In this document: positions 8,565 to 21,694 of the stretch, one piece after another | How the letters are laid out: every line of letters begins with the position of its first letter | Numbering within the stretch: position 1 is the first letter of the stretch | Assembly: GCF_900105735.1 (NCBI RefSeq) | Contig: NZ_LT629793.1 | Coordinates: forward strand, 3,162,001-3,226,000 | Reading direction: 5' to 3' | Length of the DNA: 64,000 nucleotides | From: Pseudomonas yamanorum | GTDB taxonomy: Bacteria; Pseudomonadota; Gammaproteobacteria; Pseudomonadales; Pseudomonadaceae | The notes under the pieces: generated by a model | The model's input: the letters and a program-made list of their open reading frames with translations, nothing else | The model's database searches: none | What the model was told of the DNA's origin: nothing | Made by a program: the position numbers and the translations under genes

Positions 8565-9485
8565 ATGGATCTTCGCCAACTGCGCTACTTCATTGCCCTC
8601 AACGAACACCGCAGTTTTGTGCGTGCCGCCGACGCCATGGGCATCACCCAACCGGCGTTCAGCCGCAGCATCCAGGGGCTGGAACAGGAGTTCGGCTGCG
8701 TGCTGGTGGACCGGGGCAACAAGGACCTGCGCCCCACGCCCGAAGGCCAGGTGGTGCTTCAACATGCGCTGACCCTGGTGCACGGCGCGGCGTTGTTGAG
8801 CAGCGAAGTCACGCGCATGACCAAGCTGGATGCGGGCGAATTACGCTTCGGTTGCGGCCCGGCGCCGGCGGTGAAACTGGTGCCGGATGCGGTGGCGCGC
8901 TTTATCACCGCGCACCCGAAAATCCGCACCAGTTTCCAGGTGGATAACTGGGAAAAACTCAGCCGCAGCCTGAGCCGCGAAGAGATCGAATTTTTTATCG
9001 CCGACATCCGCCAGTTCGAGTCCGACCCGAACTTTCAGACCCGGCCGCTGACGCCCAAACGCGGGGTGTTTTTCTGCCGGCCGGGGCACCCGCTGCTGGC
9101 CAAGGACAGCCTGTCGACCAACGACATGTTCGATTACCCGTTGGCCGCGCCGCTGATTTCCCAAGGCACTCGCAAACTGTTGGCGAATCTCAGCGGGCGC
9201 ATGGATTTCTCACCGAGCATTCACACCGAACACTTCCCGGCCCTGGTGAAGATCGTGTTGCAGTCCAATGCCATTGGCGTGGGCACCGAGGAGGCGTTTG
9301 CCGAGGACATTGCCAAAGGCAAACTGGTGCTGCTGCACTGGCGCAACCTGCCGCAAAACCTCGAGAGCCTGAATGCCCGTTGCGGGATCGTCAGCCGCAC
9401 CGGCTTTCGCTTGTCGCCGGCGGCCAAGGCGATGATCGAGACGCTGGTGGCAGTGGATCAACACGAAGTAAGTGTGGCGGTCTAG
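8565..9485 (+). CDS. LysR-family regulator, paralogue of the one at 4659
   Basis: ATG 8565 is preferred over the in-frame ATG at 8550 because AGGAAA lies five bases upstream of it and the protein then starts MDLRQLRYF like its relatives (306 residues). It has an N-terminal LysR helix-turn-helix (ITQPAFSRSIQGLE) and an effector-binding domain. It shares GELRFGCGPAPA, the LSGR segment and the C-terminal FRLSPAAKAMIE-type block with the LysR protein at 4659-5603, indicating an old duplication. Divergence from atsK suggests it controls alkyl sulfate use. It is the alternative candidate for SftR. Confidence 0.88.
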   Translation: MDLRQLRYFIALNEHRSFVRAADAMGITQPAFSRSIQGLEQEFGCVLVDRGNKDLRPTPEGQVVLQHALTLVHGAALLSSEVTRMTKLDAGELRFGCGPAPAVKLVPDAVARFITAHPKIRTSFQVDNWEKLSRSLSREEIEFFIADIRQFESDPNFQTRPLTPKRGVFFCRPGHPLLAKDSLSTNDMFDYPLAAPLISQGTRKLLANLSGRMDFSPSIHTEHFPALVKIVLQSNAIGVGTEEAFAEDIAKGKLVLLHWRNLPQNLESLNARCGIVSRTGFRLSPAAKAMIETLVAVDQHEVSVAV

Positions 9486-9529
9486 CGCACCGCCCCACTC
9501 ACCTCCCACGTAGCTTGCATTAGGGGGCT

Positions 9530-10531
9530 TCAGATGCCGGCGGCCGCCAACTTCGGCGCCACCCAATCGTTCACCTGGAACGGCTTGCGGATCAATCGTT
9601 GCTGCGATGCCAGATCCACTTTGTTCTGCAACTTGGCGAGGAACACCGGGTCGAGGGTCGACGGGAAAATCTCGCTGAGTTTCTGGTCTTTCAAATCATT
9701 GGTCAGGATCACCGGTGGATAACTCGCCAGCCCCGACACCAACTGGATGTAGGCCTGCTTGTTGTTGTCATCGGTCAGCCATTGCACCGCTTGCTGCTGC
9801 GCCTTGAGCAGCGTGGCCACGGCTTCGGGATGCTCATCGACAAACTTGCCGCTGCCCACCAGCACACTCTGGATACTGCCGGCGTCGCCCAGGTCCTTGG
9901 TGCTCAGCGGGATTTCGGCCAGGCCCTTGGCTTGCAACGCGCTCAGGCCCGAACTGCCCCAGGTCGCGTCGATCTGCTTGGCGGCCAGTGCGGCGACGGC
10001 AGCGTTGAAGTCCAGGTTGATGACTTTCAGGTCTTTTTCACTCAAGCCCTGGCTGGCCAGAGCGCTGTCGAATGACAGTTGGCTGGCAGTGCCGCGGAAC
10101 ACCGCAACGCGCTTGCCCTTGAGATCCTGCAGGGTCTTGATGCCCGAACCCGGCACCACCCCCAGGTAATGTTTGACGCCTCGGGCGCTGGCACTCAACA
10201 GGCGCGTGTCGAGGCCGTTGGATTTGCCGATGATTGCCGCCAGGTCGCCCAGATAGGCCAGGTCCACCTGGCCATTGGCGAAGGCTTCATTGATCACGGG
10301 GCCCGCGCCCTTGAAGAAATTCCACTGGATCTTGATGCCCTGGTCGGCGAAAGCCTTTTCAAAAATCTGCTGTTGGCGCAGCACGTCCACTACACCCCCG
10401 CCGCTGTGTTGAGTACCGGCGGTGAGGTCGGGCACGGCGATGCGAATTTCCTTGAGGTCGGCAGCCTGCACCAGCCCGGCCAACGCCGTGCCGGCAACCA
10501 GTGTGATCAAGCGTTTGAAGGGCAGCTTCAT
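9530..10531 (-). CDS. atsR: Sulfate-ester/sulfonate ABC transporter substrate-binding protein
   Basis: The 333-residue protein has a signal peptide (residues 1-23, cleavage after VQAA) and the SsuA/AtsR-type periplasmic binding fold: the N-terminal strand EIRIAVPDL, the linker GQVDLAYLGDLA and the hinge motif GKRVAVFRGTASQ. In P. putida S-313 AtsR delivers sulfate esters to AtsBC. The divergent position to atsBC fits. An ssuA-type sulfonate binder is the alternative. The promoter side shares a sequence with the oscA promoter, suggesting the same sulfur-starvation control. Confidence 0.88.
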   Translation of the reverse strand: MKLPFKRLITLVAGTALAGLVQAADLKEIRIAVPDLTAGTQHSGGGVVDVLRQQQIFEKAFADQGIKIQWNFFKGAGPVINEAFANGQVDLAYLGDLAAIIGKSNGLDTRLLSASARGVKHYLGVVPGSGIKTLQDLKGKRVAVFRGTASQLSFDSALASQGLSEKDLKVINLDFNAAVAALAAKQIDATWGSSGLSALQAKGLAEIPLSTKDLGDAGSIQSVLVGSGKFVDEHPEAVATLLKAQQQAVQWLTDDNNKQAYIQLVSGLASYPPVILTNDLKDQKLSEIFPSTLDPVFLAKLQNKVDLASQQRLIRKPFQVNDWVAPKLAAAGI

Positions 10532-10817
10532 AGGGGGTGCTCCTGAGGGCGGCGGTAGCCTGGGGAGCAGAAAGTAGGCATAAGCGGATCAAAACTTTAA
10601 ATACTATAAATTCACAATTTAATAGCTTTCAGATCTATAGGCAGCCAAACGCAGGCCCCAGAAGGCTATGCACCAACAGCATGGAAAATATTCTCCAAAT
10701 GCATTGGATGCGTATCGGGTAGCGGCTTTAAATGGTTTTTCTTATCCCTCAATCGTCTTGATTGTTTGTTTATAAGATCAAAAAAACATAAAGCCCACCG
10801 GACAACGGAGGTCATCC
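10532..10817. promoter_or_regulatory. Divergent atsR/atsBCA promoter region
   Basis: This 286-bp AT-rich gap holds, on the minus strand toward atsR (10573-10608), ATAGTATTT, then ATCC, GCTTAT and CTACT in the same order and nearly the same spacing as upstream of oscA. Toward atsB it has AAATGCATT at 10697-10705 and the inverted repeat CAATC-GTCTT-GATTG at 10750-10764. ACGGAGG precedes the atsB start. These are candidate CysB and LysR sites; no start site is known. Confidence 0.5.
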
Positions 10818-12412
10818 ATGGCCCGAATCTCGCTGTTGAGCCTACCACTGGCGGCCCCTGCCCAAGGGCGGCAGCCACGTTGGCCGCACTTAGGCGACCG
10901 CCTGTTGCCCTGGCTGCTGCCGCTGGTGTTGTTCGCGCTGTGGTGGTTGGCCAGCCGCAATCATTGGATGAGCGAGCAGATTCTGCCCGCCCCGTCGCTG
11001 GTCTGGAGCAGCGCGGTGGAGTTGGCCGGCGGTGAATTATGGAGCCACTTGGCGATCAGCCTGCAACGGCTGTTCTGGGGCTTGCTGGCGGGGGTGAGTG
11101 CCGGTGCATTGCTGGGGGCGCTGCTGGGTTTCAGTCCCCGAGCCGAGCGCCTGGTGTTCCCGACGTTCAGCGCTTTGTCGCAAGTCCCGACCCTGGCCTG
11201 GATCCCGCTGTTCATGGTGTTTTTCGGGATAGGCGAAACCCTCAAGCTGGTGGTGCTGGTCAAGGCGATTGTGGTGCCGGTCACCCTGCATACGCTGGTG
11301 GGGGTGCGCGATGCCCAGCCCGGCCTGCGTGAAGCCGCACGGGTGCTGCGCCTGCCTTCTCACCTGTTGATCCGCCGCCTGATTTTGCCGGCCGCACTGC
11401 CGGCGTTCATGGCCGGAGTGCGCCTGGCCCTGGCCGCCGGCTGGACCTCGTTGCTGGCCGTGGAACTGTTGGCCTCCAGTGAGGGCATCGGCTACCTGAT
11501 GGTCTGGGCGCGGCAACTGTTCATGCTGGATATCGTCTTCGTGTGCATCGTGGTGATCGGCGTGCTGGGCGTGGTCATGGACCGCGGCGTCGGCTGGCTG
11601 GACCGCAAGTGGGTGCACTGGCCGCATCCGGCCACCGCACAGATTCGCCGTGGCCCGCGCTACCAAGGCTGGCAACGCCTGCAACCCTGGCTGCTGCCGC
11701 TGGGTTTAGTAGCGCTGTGGCAACTGGCAACACAGCAGGCCTGGGTGGATCCGAACATCCTGGTCAGCCCATGGGCAGTCCTGCAAACCACCGTGGCCGG
11801 AGTGCTGGACATGAGCCTGGTCAGCGCCCTGGCCCTGAGCCTCGGGCGCACCTTGGGCGGCTTGGTGCTAGGCGGCGGCCTGGGCTTCCTCGTGGGCTTG
11901 CTGCTGGGGCTGTCGCGCACCAGTGAACGGCTGCTCGGCCCAACCCTCGCCGCCCTGCGCCAGATTGCGATTTTCGCCTGGGTACCGCTGCTCACCGCCT
12001 GGTTCGGCCTCGGCGAATTGGCCAAGTGGGTGTTCATCGCCCTGGCCGCGTTCTTTCCACTGTTTATCGCCACCCAACGCAGCGTGCTCAATCTGTCGCC
12101 GCAACTGAATGAAGCCGCCCAGGTCTTGCGCTTGAGCCTCGGCCAGCGCCTGCGTCGGCTGGTGCTGCCGGGTGCGGCTGCGGGGATTTTTGCCGGCCTG
12201 CGCCTGAGCCTGATCTACGCCTGGCTGGGCACCATCGGCGCTGAATATTTCATGCCGTCCAACGGCGGCATCGGCAGCCTGATGATCGGTGCCCAGCAAC
12301 TGCTGCGCATGGACCTGATCATGAGCGGCATGCTCCTGGTTGGCCTCACCGGCGCCGCTCTCAATCTTATCGGCCAACGCATCGAAACCCGCGCCACGCG
12401 CTGGAGACACGC

Positions 12413-12416
<4 letters not shown>
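10818..12416 (+). CDS. atsB: Sulfate-ester ABC transporter permease, two fused permease domains
   Basis: The 532-residue protein contains two consecutive binding-protein-dependent permease domains (about residues 30-260 and 285-530), each with its own EAA coupling loop (EAARVLRLPSHLL and NEAAQVLRLSLGQ). Together they would form the complete membrane channel that usually needs a homodimer of single-domain permeases. P. putida AtsB is, as I recall, also double-sized. A strong ribosome binding site (ACGGAGG) precedes ATG 10818. The gene overlaps atsC by ATGA and heads an atsBCA operon. It imports sulfate esters delivered by AtsR. Confidence 0.9.
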
Positions 12417-15904
<3,488 letters not shown>

Positions 15905-16005
15905 GCTTCCATCCTCTGTCTTATTGATGCGTACATCCTGCCCTATGCGATCTGGCGGGACGCTAGCCCCACACGCCAACCTGTTGACCGCAAGCGCCAA
16001 TCAAC

Positions 16006-17010
16006 ATGACCGAACCGACCTCCCTCGCCAGCTGGACCCGCGCCCTGCGCAAGCAGCTCGACGCCCTGGGCCTCGACAGCGCCGCGTTGTGCGCCCAGGC
16101 CGGGCTTGACCCACAGTTGATGGACGATCCCAACGCACGTTATCCGTTGTCGGCCACCACGCGCCTGTGGGAACTGGCGGTGCAGGCCAGTGGCGACCCG
16201 GCGATTGGTTTGCGGGTGTCGCGGTTTGTCAGCCCCACCACCTTTCATGCGCTGGGTTACGCGCTGGTGGCCAGCGGCAGCCTGCGGGAAGTGTTCGAGC
16301 GGATCGTGCGCTATCACCAGGTGGTCAGCGATGCCCTGAGCCTGGAGCTTAGCCGGGAGGGCGAACGTTACCGCTTTCGCCTGCAACTGCCTGCCGGCAC
16401 ACCCGCGCCGGCGTTTGAAGCGATTGATGCGTTCGCCGCGATTTATGTGCGCACTTGCCGCAATCGACTGGGGCGCGAATATGCGCCGCTGGCGGTGTAC
16501 CTGCGGCGGCCCGAGCCGGCCGATCCCAAGCCGTGGCACACGGTGTTTCGTGCACCCGTGTTTTTCGCCGCCGAGGAAGACCGTCTGGAATTCGCCGCCC
16601 AGGACTTTGACAGTCACCTGGACGACGCCAACCCGGAGTTGGCCGAACATAATGAAACCGTGCTCAAGCGCACCTTGGCACAACTGCGGCCGCTGACCTG
16701 GGAGCGCAAAGTGCGTTCGGCCATTGAAGCGCAGTTACCTGACGGTGAACCGAGCGCCGAGCGTATCGCCCAGGCGTTGCATTTGAGTTTGCGCAGCTTG
16801 CAGCGGCACCTGGCGGACGAGGGCTGCCGGTTTGATGCGCTGCTCAATGAGTGCCGGGAGAACCTCGCGCTGCTGCACCTGCGGGACCCCGAGTGTTCGC
16901 TGGCGGAGATCAGTCATTTGCTGGGGTTTGCCGATACCAGCAGCTTCAACCGGGCGTTCAAGCGCTGGACGGGGATGACGCCGGGGCAGTTTCGGGATGG
17001 GTTGAGGTAG
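16006..17010 (+). CDS. AraC-family transcriptional regulator
   Basis: The 334-residue protein has the OruR-type N-terminal sensor domain (arabinose-binding-like domain of AraC regulators, about 20-205) and a C-terminal AraC double helix-turn-helix (about 235-334) ending with the typical segment GFADTSSFNRAFKRWTGMTP. It probably activates the divergent desaturase gene in response to a fatty acid or related ligand; the ligand is inferred, not seen. Confidence 0.9.
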   Translation: MTEPTSLASWTRALRKQLDALGLDSAALCAQAGLDPQLMDDPNARYPLSATTRLWELAVQASGDPAIGLRVSRFVSPTTFHALGYALVASGSLREVFERIVRYHQVVSDALSLELSREGERYRFRLQLPAGTPAPAFEAIDAFAAIYVRTCRNRLGREYAPLAVYLRRPEPADPKPWHTVFRAPVFFAAEEDRLEFAAQDFDSHLDDANPELAEHNETVLKRTLAQLRPLTWERKVRSAIEAQLPDGEPSAERIAQALHLSLRSLQRHLADEGCRFDALLNECRENLALLHLRDPECSLAEISHLLGFADTSSFNRAFKRWTGMTPGQFRDGLR

Positions 17011-17038
17011 CTGGAGTTGCGGTGGCTGTAAGGGCCTC

Positions 17039-17120
17039 TTCGCGAGCAAGCCCGCTCCCACATTTGACCGAGTACATCCTTTGGAATGTGGTCAAATGTG
17101 GGAGCGGGCTTGCTCGCGAA
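17039..17120. repeat. REPIN-type inverted repeat, second sequence class
   Basis: A perfect 30-base inverted repeat (17039-17068 and 17091-17120) with a 22-base loop, built on GCGAGCAAGCCCGCTCCCACA. This class differs from the GCAAGCCAGCTCCCACA class. It is shared with 23298-23387. It lies between the AraC gene and the convergent receiver gene and may terminate both. Confidence 0.85.
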
Positions 17121-17155
17121 AGCGGTCGATCAAACACCACAAAAGCCAGAATCAG

Positions 17156-17521
17156 TCAGCGCCCCCGATCCCGCCTCAACACCTTCTTCACCCGCGCCAC
17201 CAAGGCCCGGGCCTCAAAGGGCTTGAGCAAATAGTCGTCCTCATGCAATTCCAACCCACGCAGCCGGTCTTCAATCCCGTCGGGAGTGGTCAAGAACAGC
17301 ATCGGCGTCTCACCCTTCAACCGAATCGCCTGCTGCAGCTTCCAGGCATTCAGCCCCGGCAGCATCACATCCAGGATCACCAGGTCGTATTCGGTGCTTT
17401 CCACAAAGCGCAGGGCCGCCATGCCGTTGGCCGCCACCTCCACCGTGTAACTGGCCTCTTCAAGACTGCGGCCCATCGCCTCGGCCGCCTCTGACTCGTG
17501 TTCCACTAGCAGGACGCGCAT
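17156..17521 (-). CDS. Orphan response-regulator receiver protein with altered acidic pocket
   Basis: The 121-residue protein is a stand-alone receiver domain. The phospho-acceptor D51 lies in VILDVMLPG, T78 is the conserved Thr and K100 is in LLKPF. The sequence is OmpR-like, but it stops after a VKKVLRR tail with no DNA-binding domain. The metal-binding pair normally ED or DD reads E7-H8, so the Mg-ligand Asp is His. It starts at ATG 17521, 38 bp after the Crp/Fnr gene, so the two are likely co-transcribed. It may be a degenerate or phosphorylation-independent partner of a sensor encoded elsewhere. Confidence 0.85.
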   Translation of the reverse strand: MRVLLVEHESEAAEAMGRSLEEASYTVEVAANGMAALRFVESTEYDLVILDVMLPGLNAWKLQQAIRLKGETPMLFLTTPDGIEDRLRGLELHEDDYLLKPFEARALVARVKKVLRRDRGR

Positions 17522-17559
17522 AACACACCTCGAATAATCGTGAACGCAGGCTACCACCC

Positions 17560-18246
17560 TCAGGCGTGCGCCGCCTCGCGCAAACGTTGCGGGTCGAGGA
17601 TTTCGATCTCGCCATAGCCCAGGCGCACGATGCCCTGGCCTTGCAGGTCCTTGAGCAACGCATTGGTGGTCTGGCGCGACAGGCTCAACATCGCGGCCAG
17701 GTCTTCCTGGGGCAGTTGCAGTACGTGTCGGGCCTGCTCGATGTCGCCGTAGCCTTCGGCGATCATCAACAAGCGGTGCGCCACCCGCACCGACGCCGGC
17801 ATCAGGCTCAATTGCTCGATATTGATAAAGGTCAGGCGCAGCTTCTGGCTCATCAACAGGGCCATGTCGCGCCAGTAACGCGGAGTCTCTTCGAGGATCT
17901 GCAGCAACGCCGGTTGCGGCACCTGCAACAACGTACAAGGCCCGACCGCGCAGGCGTCGTGGGTGCGGGGCAACCCGTCGAACAGGGAGATCTCGCCGAA
18001 CCAGTACGGCAACTCCGCCAGGCTCAACACCGCTTCCTTGCCCTGCTCGTTCACCGCGCTGATGCGCAAGGAGCCTTCCAGCACCGCGTACAACCCACAC
18101 GGCGGGTCGCCGCGCTTGAACAGGTATTGCCCCGCCGTCAGCTGCCGCAACCGGGCGCTGGTCAGCAAGCTATTCTGTAGATCATCAGGCAGATGGCTGT
18201 ACCAGTGACCGGTGGCCAACCGTGGGTGCCATTTCTCTACATCCAT
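17560..18246 (-). CDS. Crp/Fnr-family transcriptional regulator
   Basis: The 228-residue protein has an N-terminal cyclic-nucleotide-binding-like beta-roll (about 25-140, with the GSLRIS and GEISLFDG segments) and a C-terminal Crp-type winged helix-turn-helix (about 155-228, with LSLSRQTTNALLKDLQGQG). There is no cluster of N-terminal cysteines as in Fnr, so an oxygen-sensing Fe-S centre is unlikely. The phosphate-binding Arg-Ser of true cAMP sites is not obvious, so the ligand is unknown. It is the first gene of a pair with the orphan receiver. Confidence 0.9.
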   Translation of the reverse strand: MDVEKWHPRLATGHWYSHLPDDLQNSLLTSARLRQLTAGQYLFKRGDPPCGLYAVLEGSLRISAVNEQGKEAVLSLAELPYWFGEISLFDGLPRTHDACAVGPCTLLQVPQPALLQILEETPRYWRDMALLMSQKLRLTFINIEQLSLMPASVRVAHRLLMIAEGYGDIEQARHVLQLPQEDLAAMLSLSRQTTNALLKDLQGQGIVRLGYGEIEILDPQRLREAAHA

Positions 18247-18329
18247 GCGAACTCCGAAGATTGTCGGCCAGTTGACAGTGTGTCGCGGGCCTACAGGGCA
18301 TGATCAAACATCCTACAGGAGGAACAACA

Positions 18330-18854
18330 ATGAAAAGCCTCGTCGACCATCTCAGTCAATACGCCGCCTACCACCGCGACTCGCGCAACATCGCAAGCCA
18401 CTTTATCGGCATCCCGCTGATTGTGGTGGCGGTGGCCGTGCTGCTGTCGCGCCCCGAATGGACGGTGGCCGGGCTCTGGCTGTCGCCTGCGGTGCTGCTG
18501 GCACTGTTCTCGGCGTGGTTCTATTTGCGTCTGGAGCTGGCACTTGGTGTGCTGATGACGGTGCTGATGGGCCTGTCGGTGTGGGCCGGGCATGTGCTGG
18601 CGGCGCAAAGCACGCTGGTGTGGCTGAGCAGCGGCATCGGCATGTTCGTGGTGGGCTGGGTGATCCAGTTTGTGGGGCATTACTACGAGGGGCGCAAGCC
18701 GGCGTTTGTCGATGACGTGTCCGGGCTGATCGTGGGGCCGTTGTTTGTGGTGGCGGAGTTGGCGTTTCTGGTGGGGCTGCGGCATGACCTGAAGCGGCAG
18801 ATTGAAGAGCGTTCGGGGCCGGTGGCCGTGCGGCACAAGAACGCCACGGCCTGA
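18330..18854 (+). CDS. Mpo1-like (DUF962) membrane protein
   Basis: ATG 18330 follows a strong AGGAGG site and gives a 174-residue protein; an in-frame ATG at 18300 lacks one. It has about four hydrophobic helices and the family's conserved histidines: HRDSRN followed by ASHFIGIP near the N-terminus and VGHYYEGRKPAFVDD around residue 115. Relatives include yeast Mpo1, an Fe-dependent dioxygenase that alpha-oxidises 2-hydroxy fatty acids. A lipid oxidation role here is by family only. It is transcribed away from the Crp/Fnr gene. Confidence 0.8.
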   Translation: MKSLVDHLSQYAAYHRDSRNIASHFIGIPLIVVAVAVLLSRPEWTVAGLWLSPAVLLALFSAWFYLRLELALGVLMTVLMGLSVWAGHVLAAQSTLVWLSSGIGMFVVGWVIQFVGHYYEGRKPAFVDDVSGLIVGPLFVVAELAFLVGLRHDLKRQIEERSGPVAVRHKNATA

Positions 18855-18872
18855 CAAGCAACACAAGCTAAA

Positions 18873-18959
18873 TGTGGGAGCTGGCTTGCCTGCGATGCTG
18901 GCACCTCGGTGTCTCAGGCATACCGAGGTGATGCTATCGCAGGCAAGCCAGCTCCCACA
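18873..18959. repeat. REPIN-type inverted repeat
   Basis: Arms at 18873-18910 and 18922-18959 (outer core TGTGGGAGCTGGCTTGCC, inner core CACCTCGGT) form a long hairpin with an 11-base loop. It is the same class as at 5604, 21695 and 27896. It sits between the converging Mpo1-like gene and cysA. Confidence 0.85.
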
Positions 18960-18976
18960 GGGGTTTTGCAGTGTTC

Positions 18977-19957
18977 TTAAGCTTTTTGCCAGACCTTGGG
19001 CTTGAAGAACAACGTCTCGCCCCGCGCCAGGCCGGTCAGACTGTCGTGGTCTTTCACCACTTCTGCCTCGATCAACTCGCTCTGGCCTTCGACCTTCAGG
19101 GTCACCCGGGTGGTCGCGCCAAGCGGGCGAATATCACGCACTTCAGCCGCGTGGTGGTCCTCCAGCTCATGGCGCGACAGCGACACTTCATGCGGGCGGA
19201 ACAGCACGTGCTTGTCTTCACCCAAGTGCAGACGATTCGAATCCCCAAGGAAGTGATAAACGAAATCGCTGGCCGGGTTTTCGTAGACTTCGCCCGGTGA
19301 GCCGATCTGCTCGATCACGCCCTTGTTCATCACCACGATGCGGTCCGCCACTTCCATGGCTTCTTCCTGGTCGTGGGTCACGAACACCGAGGTCAGGTTG
19401 ATGTCTTCGTGCAGGCGCGCCAGCCAGCGGCGCAGTTCTTTACGAACCTTGGCATCCAGGGCGCCGAACGGTTCATCCAGCAGCAGCACTTTAGGCTCTA
19501 CCGCCAGGGCGCGGGCCAGGGCGATACGCTGGCGCTGGCCACCGGAGAGTTGTTCCGGGTAGCGATCCGACAGCCAATCGAGCTGCACCATGTTCAGCAA
19601 CTCGTGGACTTTTACCGCGATCTGGCTTTCGGTCGGGCGCTGGTTTTTCGGTTTCATGCGCAGGCCGAACGCGACGTTGTCGAACACGGTCATGTGGCGG
19701 AACAGGGCGTAGTGCTGGAACACAAAGCCGACGTTGCGATCACGCACGTCATGGCCGGAGACGTCTTCACCGTGGAACACGATGCTGCCGGCATCCGGGG
19801 TTTCGAGCCCGGCGATGATCCGCAGCAAGGTGGTCTTGCCGCAGCCGGACGGGCCCAGCAACGCCACCAGCTCGCCACTCTGGATGTCCAGGTTGATGCT
19901 GTTCAGAGCCTTGAAGGCGTTGAAATTCTTGCTGACATTACGGACTTCGATCGACAT
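18977..19957 (-). CDS. cysA: Sulfate/thiosulfate ABC transporter ATP-binding protein
   Basis: The 326-residue ATPase has Walker [10 protein letters not shown] (35-43), the Q-loop [11 protein letters not shown], signature [15 protein letters not shown] and Walker [13 protein letters not shown], followed by a TOBE-like C-terminal regulatory domain (about 240-326), the CysA arrangement. It energises import of sulfate and thiosulfate through CysT/CysW. It is the last gene of the sbp-cysTWA run; only three bases separate it from cysW. Confidence 0.95.
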   Translation of the reverse strand: MSIEVRNVSKNFNAFKALNSINLDIQSGELVALLGPSGCGKTTLLRIIAGLETPDAGSIVFHGEDVSGHDVRDRNVGFVFQHYALFRHMTVFDNVAFGLRMKPKNQRPTESQIAVKVHELLNMVQLDWLSDRYPEQLSGGQRQRIALARALAVEPKVLLLDEPFGALDAKVRKELRRWLARLHEDINLTSVFVTHDQEEAMEVADRIVVMNKGVIEQIGSPGEVYENPASDFVYHFLGDSNRLHLGEDKHVLFRPHEVSLSRHELEDHHAAEVRDIRPLGATTRVTLKVEGQSELIEAEVVKDHDSLTGLARGETLFFKPKVWQKA

Positions 19958-19960
19958 GAC

Positions 19961-20833
19961 TTATTCCTCAGCCGCACCGGCGCGCAGGCGGTTAATACGG
20001 TTCTCGCTCCACTGCTTGAGCAGCAGGATGAAGAGCGCCAGGATCAGCAACAGGCTCGCGACGGCAAACGCGGCGACGTGGTTGTATTCGTTGTAGAGGA
20101 TCTCGACGTGCAGCGGCAAGGTGTTGGTCACGCCGCGAATGTGGCCGGACACCACCGACACCGCACCGAACTCACCCATGGCCCGCGCGGTACACAGCAC
20201 CACGCCGTAGATCAGGCCCCACTTGATGTTCGGCACGGTGACATGCCAGAACATCTGCCAGCCGTTGGCGCCCAGCAGGCGCGCGGCCTCTTCTTCCTGG
20301 GTACCTTGTTCCTGCATCAGCGGGATCAACTCACGGGCCACGAATGGCACGGTGACGAAGATCGTCGCCAGCACGATGCCCGGCAAGGCGAACACGATCT
20401 GGATGTCATGGTCCTGCAGCCACGGGCCAAAGAAGCCCTGGGCGCCGAACATCAACACGTAGACCAAACCGGCGATCACCGGCGAGACCGAGAACGGCAG
20501 GTCGATCAGGGTCACCAGGATACTTTTGCCACGGAACGAGTACTTGCTCACGCACCAGGCGGCGCTGACGCCGAACACCACGTTGAGCGGTACCGAAATC
20601 ACCACGGCGATCACCGTGAGTTTCAACGCCGACAGCGCGTCCGGTTCAAGGATCGCGGTGAAGAACGCACCCAGGCCATTCTTCAGGCCCTGGGACACCA
20701 CGATAAACAGCGGTAGCAGCAAAAACAGGAAGAACACCAGCCAGCCAAGGCTGATCAGGATGCGTCGGGACACCGCGCTGCCACGACGGGCAGCGTTGGC
20801 CGAGGACGCGGCGGAAATAGACGATTGGGACAT
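19961..20833 (-). CDS. cysW: Sulfate ABC transporter permease CysW
   Basis: The 290-residue inner membrane protein has six predicted spans and the EAA loop [20 protein letters not shown]. The [15 protein letters not shown] segment is typical of CysW. It forms the sulfate channel with CysT. A GGAGG site precedes the start and only 13 bases separate it from cysT, indicating one transcript. Confidence 0.95.
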   Translation of the reverse strand: MSQSSISAASSANAARRGSAVSRRILISLGWLVFFLFLLLPLFIVVSQGLKNGLGAFFTAILEPDALSALKLTVIAVVISVPLNVVFGVSAAWCVSKYSFRGKSILVTLIDLPFSVSPVIAGLVYVLMFGAQGFFGPWLQDHDIQIVFALPGIVLATIFVTVPFVARELIPLMQEQGTQEEEAARLLGANGWQMFWHVTVPNIKWGLIYGVVLCTARAMGEFGAVSVVSGHIRGVTNTLPLHVEILYNEYNHVAAFAVASLLLILALFILLLKQWSENRINRLRAGAAEE

Positions 20834-20846
20834 GTTCCGCGCCTCC

Positions 20847-21665
20847 TTATGGGTGTTCGATACGCCGCTGCAGCAAGTTGATCAGCAGCAGCAGGACAAA
20901 GGAAACCACCAGCATCAGCACACCGATGGAGGTGGCGCCGTGGTAGTCGTATTGGTCGAGCTTGACCATGATCAGCAGCGGCAGGATCTCGGTTTTCATC
21001 GGCATGTTGCCGGCGATGAAGATCACCGAACCGTACTCACCGACACCTCGTGCAAACGCCAAGGCGAAGCCGGTCAACCAGGCAGGCAGCAGCGCCGGTA
21101 CCAGGATGTAGCGGAACACTTGCAAGGGCTTGGCGCCAAGGCAGGCGGCCGCTTCTTCGATTTCCCTGGGGATATCGGCCAACACCGGCTGCACGGTACG
21201 CACCACGAATGGCAGAGTGACAAAGGTCAACGCCAGGGTAATACCCAAGGGGGTGTAGGCGATCTTGAAGCCCAGGTCGGCGGCGAACTGGCCTACCAGG
21301 CCGGTGGGCGTGTACAGCGCGGTGAGCGCGATACCGGCGACGGCGGTGGGCAGGGCGAACGGCAAGTCGATCATCGCATCGATGATCTTGCGCCCGGGGA
21401 AGGTGTAGCGCACCAGTACCCACGCCAGCAGGGTACCGATCACGCCGTTGATGATCGCGGCATACAACGCAGTGCCGAAGCTCAGTTTCAACGCCGCCAG
21501 CACACGGGGTGCGGAGATGATGTTCCAGAACTGATCCCAAGTGAGTTGAGCGGCGTGTACAAACATCGCCGCCAGGGGGATGAGTACGATCAGGCTGAGG
21601 TACACCACGGTGTAGCCCAGCGTCAGCCCGAAGCCGGGTATGACGGGGGAGATACGACGCGACAT
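20847..21665 (-). CDS. cysT: Sulfate ABC transporter permease CysT (CysU)
   Basis: The 272-residue permease has six predicted spans, the EAA loop [20 protein letters not shown] and the signature [16 protein letters not shown], all typical of CysT/CysU. It pairs with CysW. A REPIN lies in the 163-bp gap to sbp upstream, so expression of cysTWA relative to sbp may be lowered by that hairpin. Confidence 0.95.
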   Translation of the reverse strand: MSRRISPVIPGFGLTLGYTVVYLSLIVLIPLAAMFVHAAQLTWDQFWNIISAPRVLAALKLSFGTALYAAIINGVIGTLLAWVLVRYTFPGRKIIDAMIDLPFALPTAVAGIALTALYTPTGLVGQFAADLGFKIAYTPLGITLALTFVTLPFVVRTVQPVLADIPREIEEAAACLGAKPLQVFRYILVPALLPAWLTGFALAFARGVGEYGSVIFIAGNMPMKTEILPLLIMVKLDQYDYHGATSIGVLMLVVSFVLLLLINLLQRRIEHP

Positions 21666-21694
21666 AAGAGTCCTTGGTTAGCGGGTAGATACCA

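Noticed and set aside
17522..18100. Long N-terminal extension of the receiver protein
   Set aside because: The extension is antisense-like shadow of the Crp/Fnr gene in another frame; the receiver fold starts at 17521.
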